NCBI GenBank assembly: GCA_028753945.1
Contig: JAPNXP010000006.1
Location: 3,968,001-4,032,000 of the forward strand
Length of the DNA stretch: 64,000 nt
Source of the DNA: Hexactinellida sp. DTS-2022
Lineage: Eukaryota > Porifera > Hexactinellida
Direction: 5' to 3'
Below the pieces are notes generated by a model that was not told where the DNA came from, ran no database searches, and saw nothing but the letters and a program-made list of their open reading frames with translations. Position numbers and translations under genes: made by a program. Shown here piece by piece: positions 60,201 to 64,000 of this stretch. Position 1 is the first letter of the stretch; the number at the start of each line of letters is the position of its first letter.

Positions 60201-60420
60201 AAATTCGTGTTTAGGCAGGAACAAAAAAAAACAATTCTTCAAAACAAGTATAATATAAGTAACCAAGTACATTATAAAGATTATTATAAAATATTGTCCA
60301 TTTTATGAAAAACATGCAAAAAAGATACAGTAATTCCTAATATAGTGATTGCAATAATTGTAATAGTTAGTTAGCAGAAAACTACTTGAGAAGCATGCAA
60401 TCTAAGTAGACAGAATGTAG

Positions 60421-63400
60421 TTATAATTGGAATGTTAGTAGGTAACGAATTCTGTTCTGGCTCTCTTTGTAGATCAGGTATTCGCTCTGACCGAAATTAG
60501 AATTCGAGTAATCGCTTTGATTGATTGCCTTTCCCTGGGGTACAGTCACATCTCGACCATCAAGTTTTATCTTTACATCTTTTTTCAAATCTACAAAAGT
60601 TAATACAGTATAACGTCTAGTATGACACTGTTAAACACGAAATTCCAGTTAATTAGCACTATTTCAGCCTTTACAAGCCTTTCCAATATAAATGCTATTG
60701 ATTAATACGAATTTCGGATAAGGCGAACGCATTTTGAAGTCCCTGTGTTCGTACTAACGAGGTTCTACTGTACTGTAATATATATGTGATTTACTGTAAT
60801 TATAAAGAAGAAAATATCCATCATAACTCACCTGGTTCAGTTCTTCCTCTAGCTACTACACTGTCATAACTACCAGGTGCTTTCTTGAGACTACTGTCGT
60901 CTTTTGTAATAGTATGCTCTTTCCCGAGAGCAACTTCGTTTAAGAACATTATCCCAATATTCTTACTTGAAGGACGAACTAAAATAAACAAAATTCCAAA
61001 TAATTATTAGGCAAATATAGCGCATTTTTGGGAAAAGTAAGTAATTTCAGTTAGAATGAAGTTTTATATATTACCCAGACAGATAAATAGTTGATTTATT
61101 TCCTTAAAACATGGAAAAATTTAAGTTATGTTCATCAAATCAACGAGTTATATTTCTCGAAAAAATCAAATAAATCATTAATTTTCAATCCGTAGCAAAC
61201 AATTCATACCATAGCCAGCAGATTTCGCTTGTTCAGAAGCAAAGTATATTCCCCTTCCAACTCTCCCGCCTGAATGTGGCATTATTCTGAGTCCGTCTTT
61301 GAGAATAGCTGCCACAACAGCAACATTAGTACCGTGCCATAACAATTTCCTATTCTCTAATTTGTCGTGTAGTTTGTAACGCGAAAAAGCAAGATGTCTG
61401 TTAACTTTCCAAATATTCTGAATAACAGGAGCACCTCTACCGAAGATCCCAGTTGAATACTTTGTATTGTTTGTATAGGTCTCTAGAATCTATAAGAAGT
61501 TGGTAACACATGGTAAAGTAAGAATTAATAATTATTACCAAATCGAACAGCGGAAATTCATTGTAAGTTAATTGAGTAATAGCTATATAAGTGTAAATAT
61601 ATAGTAGGGAATTCTGTATTCAGTAGTTGTATTTCGTGTTTGATTCCAATATACTTAATTATATTAGGTTCCAATCAGGATATCATCAAGACGTGTAAAT
61701 TTGAAGGGAATTTTTCTAGGCGCGAAAATCGAGAGATGCTCTCAAGGCGTAAACAAATTGAGGAATTTGCGGAGATAAGCAAGATCAAACTAAATCTAGG
61801 TGAACTGAAATTTTTGGCTTGATGAAAGCCTGGTTCCAATAGAACTTATGGGATTTTATTACTTACTTATCCAATAGAACTTAATAGTAAAATTTTATTA
61901 CTTACTTATCCAATAGAACTTATTACTTACTTATCCAAATAACTTAATAGTAAAATTTTATTACTTACTTATCCATTAGAACTTACTAGTAAAATTTTAT
62001 TACTTACTTATCCAATACTTACTTATCCAATAGAACTTATTACTTACTTATCCAACTTATTACTCAAATTTTCATGGAATATGCGTTACGTACGTTTGAA
62101 CTGCCCTTAATTAACAGGAATATTTGTGCAAAGACCGATTAACTCACTTTGTACACATCTGATGATGGCTCTAACAATTCTAAGTCAGTCTTTAAAAGTC
62201 CGTAATTAACATCAAATGGATGTGGAACCTCTTCTAGGCTTTCGTGACCCTTGTCTTTATCTTTTTGCATAGCTAGGGCCAGTTCAATATCTCCAAGTAC
62301 CTGTATAGGAATTGTGTATTACAGTAGATGCCGGATATAAGAACATGCTAAGCAATATTATATGCAGTTCCCGACGATGTTCTTATAACCGGCATCCACT
62401 GTATATAGAAAAATACAGTAGAACCTCGTTAGTACAAGCACTGTTAATACGAAATTCTGGTTATTACGAACACTATTATAGTCCCCTTCAAAGCCTTTCA
62501 ATACAAATGATATTAGTGAATACGAATTCCGGATAAGGCGAACATTTTTTGACGGTCCCCTGGTGTTCGTACTAACGAAGTTCTACTGTACATACAGTAT
62601 AACTTCATTAATAGGAACACCAGGGGATCGCCAAAACGTGTTCGCCTTATCCGGAATTCGTATTAACCGGTGTCGTTTGTATTGAAAAGGCTTTGAAGGG
62701 GACTAAAATAGTGTTCGTAATAACCAGAATTTCGTATTAACAGTGCTTGTACTAACGAGGTTCTACTGTAGTTTGCTATATACAGTGGATGCCGGTTATA
62801 AGAACATCGTCGGGAACTGCATATAATGTTCTTATATCCAGCATGTTTAGATCAGACCAGGTATATATAAATGGCAGTATAATACACTGATTCCAACTGA
62901 CCATTAGCATATCTTTCTTCTGTTGGAGAGCTTCGGCATTGTTTATAGAGGGAGGGCGCTGACGACCAAAATCGTGGGGAATAATTGTAAAAAAATTGGA
63001 GCTAAACTCCATGAGTTTACCGGTTTTATTCGCATTCAGTTCGGCTTCAATTTTCTCCAAAATATCAAAACCTTTAGCAATCTGTCCCTTACTCAGTTTT
63101 CCTAACGGCATTTTCTTTACATCTAAATTAGTGAGTAAAATAAGTAAGGACTTACTTATAGTGAACTCCCGTTATAACGAAGTGCTTGGGACCTGTAAAT
63201 TCCTTCGTTATATCCAGATATTCATTATAAGCGGATAATAATAAATGAATTTAGTGCTCTGGGGGAAATCTCCATTTTATTATAAGCGGTTATTTTGTTA
63301 TATCCGACTTCATTATAACGGGAGTCGTCTGTAATTCCAATTTCTTTTCAGTTATTAAGTCTCTCGGTATACAAGTCTCTACCTATGTCAAAGCTCTTCA

Positions 63401-64000
63401 TCGCGTTGTTGAACATGTCGTTGTCAAAGATTAGTTTTACCAGCTCTTGTGTTGTTTTATCCAAGCAACAAGCTTTCACCTTTTTCGGTTTGGCATCTGT
63501 TTGTGTGTCCATAGGCACGATTATCTTAAGAAAAGATGAATATTTAGTATTCAGTGGTATTCGGCTAAATACCAAGTAATTTCAGTCCCAAGCGAGCATT
63601 TATTGTTAACTATGTCCCTCTAATAGTAAGTTTGCCTATTCTAAAGCAAATTTAGTGCAAAATGTGACTTGCTATTATGCGAACACCATTATAATTTCCA
63701 CAGAATTCGATGGAAATTACCAGAACTGCATATAATGTTCTTATAACCGACATAAATTATATAGGGGTGGGTATACGGCAAACATTTTCCAGTAGAATGT
63801 TCTTATATCCGGCATCTACTGTAGAGCAATTGCTATTAGGCGAACACCACTGTATATGGAGATTTTCTCCGGAATTCTATGATAATTCTATGGGAATTAT
63901 ATGGCAATTCTCACAAAAATCCTGTGGTAATACAGACCGATTGGGAACTCCCATAATATCGCTATATCATTTATAACAACCTACCTCCTCCTCATCAGAA
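60421..64000 (-). CDS. PARP3: PARP3-like ADP-ribosyltransferase, copy 2 (3' seven exons, partial)
   Basis: Exons 63985-64000 (partial), 63383-63524, 62902-63122, 62148-62300, 61210-61489, 60832-60978 and 60421-60590 correspond one to one with exons 4-10 of copy 1, with the same phases. They cover the end of the WGR exon, the regulatory domain (MPLGKLSKGQIAKG, nearly identical) and the whole ART domain. The active site is canonical: LLWHGTNVAVVAAIL, HSGGRVGRGIYFASE, the loop QAKSAGY, and FLNEVALGKEHTI with the catalytic Glu. The C terminus is NFGQSEYLIYKESQNRIRYLL then FQL and TAA. The 5' exons (SAP, most of WGR) lie off the right edge. All visible exons are open, so it is probably a working gene and the more conservative of the pair. 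Confidence 0.93.
60607..60770. repeat. Family A MITE specific to PARP copy 2
   Basis: CAGTATAACGTCTAGTATGA to CGAGGTTCTACTG in the last intron. The equivalent intron of copy 1 lacks it and instead holds a hAT-like fragment near 53195-53252. Confidence 0.75.
61855..62066. repeat. Short tandem repeat, TTACTTACTTATCCAATAGA type
   Basis: About six irregular copies of a unit of 25-45 bp built from TTATTACTTACTTATCCAAT and AGAACTTAATAGTAAAATTT. Absent from the matching intron of PARP copy 1, so it expanded after duplication. Confidence 0.85.
62322..62848. repeat. Composite palindrome D-A-A-D in PARP copy 2 intron
   Basis: D (62322-62401), A (62416-62588), A (62595-62768), D (62783 to about 62848), with a TATATAG spacer pair. 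It is orthologous in position to 54875-55394. Confidence 0.85.
63552..63852. repeat. Family C MITE with nested family D
   Basis: C-type ends (CAGTGGTATTCGGCTAAATA and GGCGAACACCACTG) enclose a D-like segment at about 63723-63822 (GAACTGCATATAATGTTCTT, CCGGCATCTACTG). Confidence 0.7.

Noticed and set aside
1-64000. Autonomous transposase gene for the MITE families
   Set aside because: No DDE, HTH or hAT dimerisation motifs were seen in any open frame; all elements look non-autonomous.

Overview
The window is strongly AT-rich nuclear DNA from an animal, most likely an invertebrate. The evidence is intron-split genes with GT-AG junctions, a metazoan-type DOCK Rac exchange factor, the thrombospondin-repeat glucosyltransferase B3GLCT, DIS3L2, VPS18 and PARP3, and introns full of short inverted-repeat transposons (MITEs). 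I cannot place it in a phylum. All gene calls come from reading the translation by eye against remembered families. Exon joins were checked by splice consensus and reading phase.

Layout, left to right: (1) 896-4551 minus, first five coding exons of VPS18, running off the left edge. (2) 8775-43575 minus, a DOCK1/2/5-type gene assembled here as 52 exons whose phases all agree (about 2026 residues; initiator exon not found). Its 6-kb intron at 18769-24746 carries (3) an intronless B3GLCT gene on the plus strand, 21314-22789. (4) 45935-52476 minus, a six-exon DIS3L2 exoribonuclease whose first exon encodes an unexpected UEV/RWD-like domain. (5) 52803-58953 minus, a complete ten-exon PARP3-like gene (SAP, WGR, regulatory and ART domains), 326 bp upstream of DIS3L2. 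(6) 59886-64000, the start of a tandem second copy of the block that begins at 52054: a broken fragment of the DIS3L2 UEV exon, then the last seven exons of a second PARP3-like gene that leaves the right edge. The two PARP copies differ sharply in the NAD-binding part of the active site; the copy at the right edge is the canonical one.

Between exons the sequence is dominated by at least ten families of small terminal-inverted-repeat elements that start with CAGT, end with ACTG and sit between TA dinucleotides, as pogo/Tigger-type MITEs do. They share an internal GGGAC core, nest in one another and form composite palindromes. Two other elements have hAT-like ends with 8-bp duplications; one of them sits in a DIS3L2 5' splice site. 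The genes do unrelated housekeeping jobs (endolysosomal tethering, Rac activation, ER O-glucosylation, RNA decay, DNA-break ADP-ribosylation), so nothing suggests a functional cluster. I saw no tRNA, rRNA or CRISPR.
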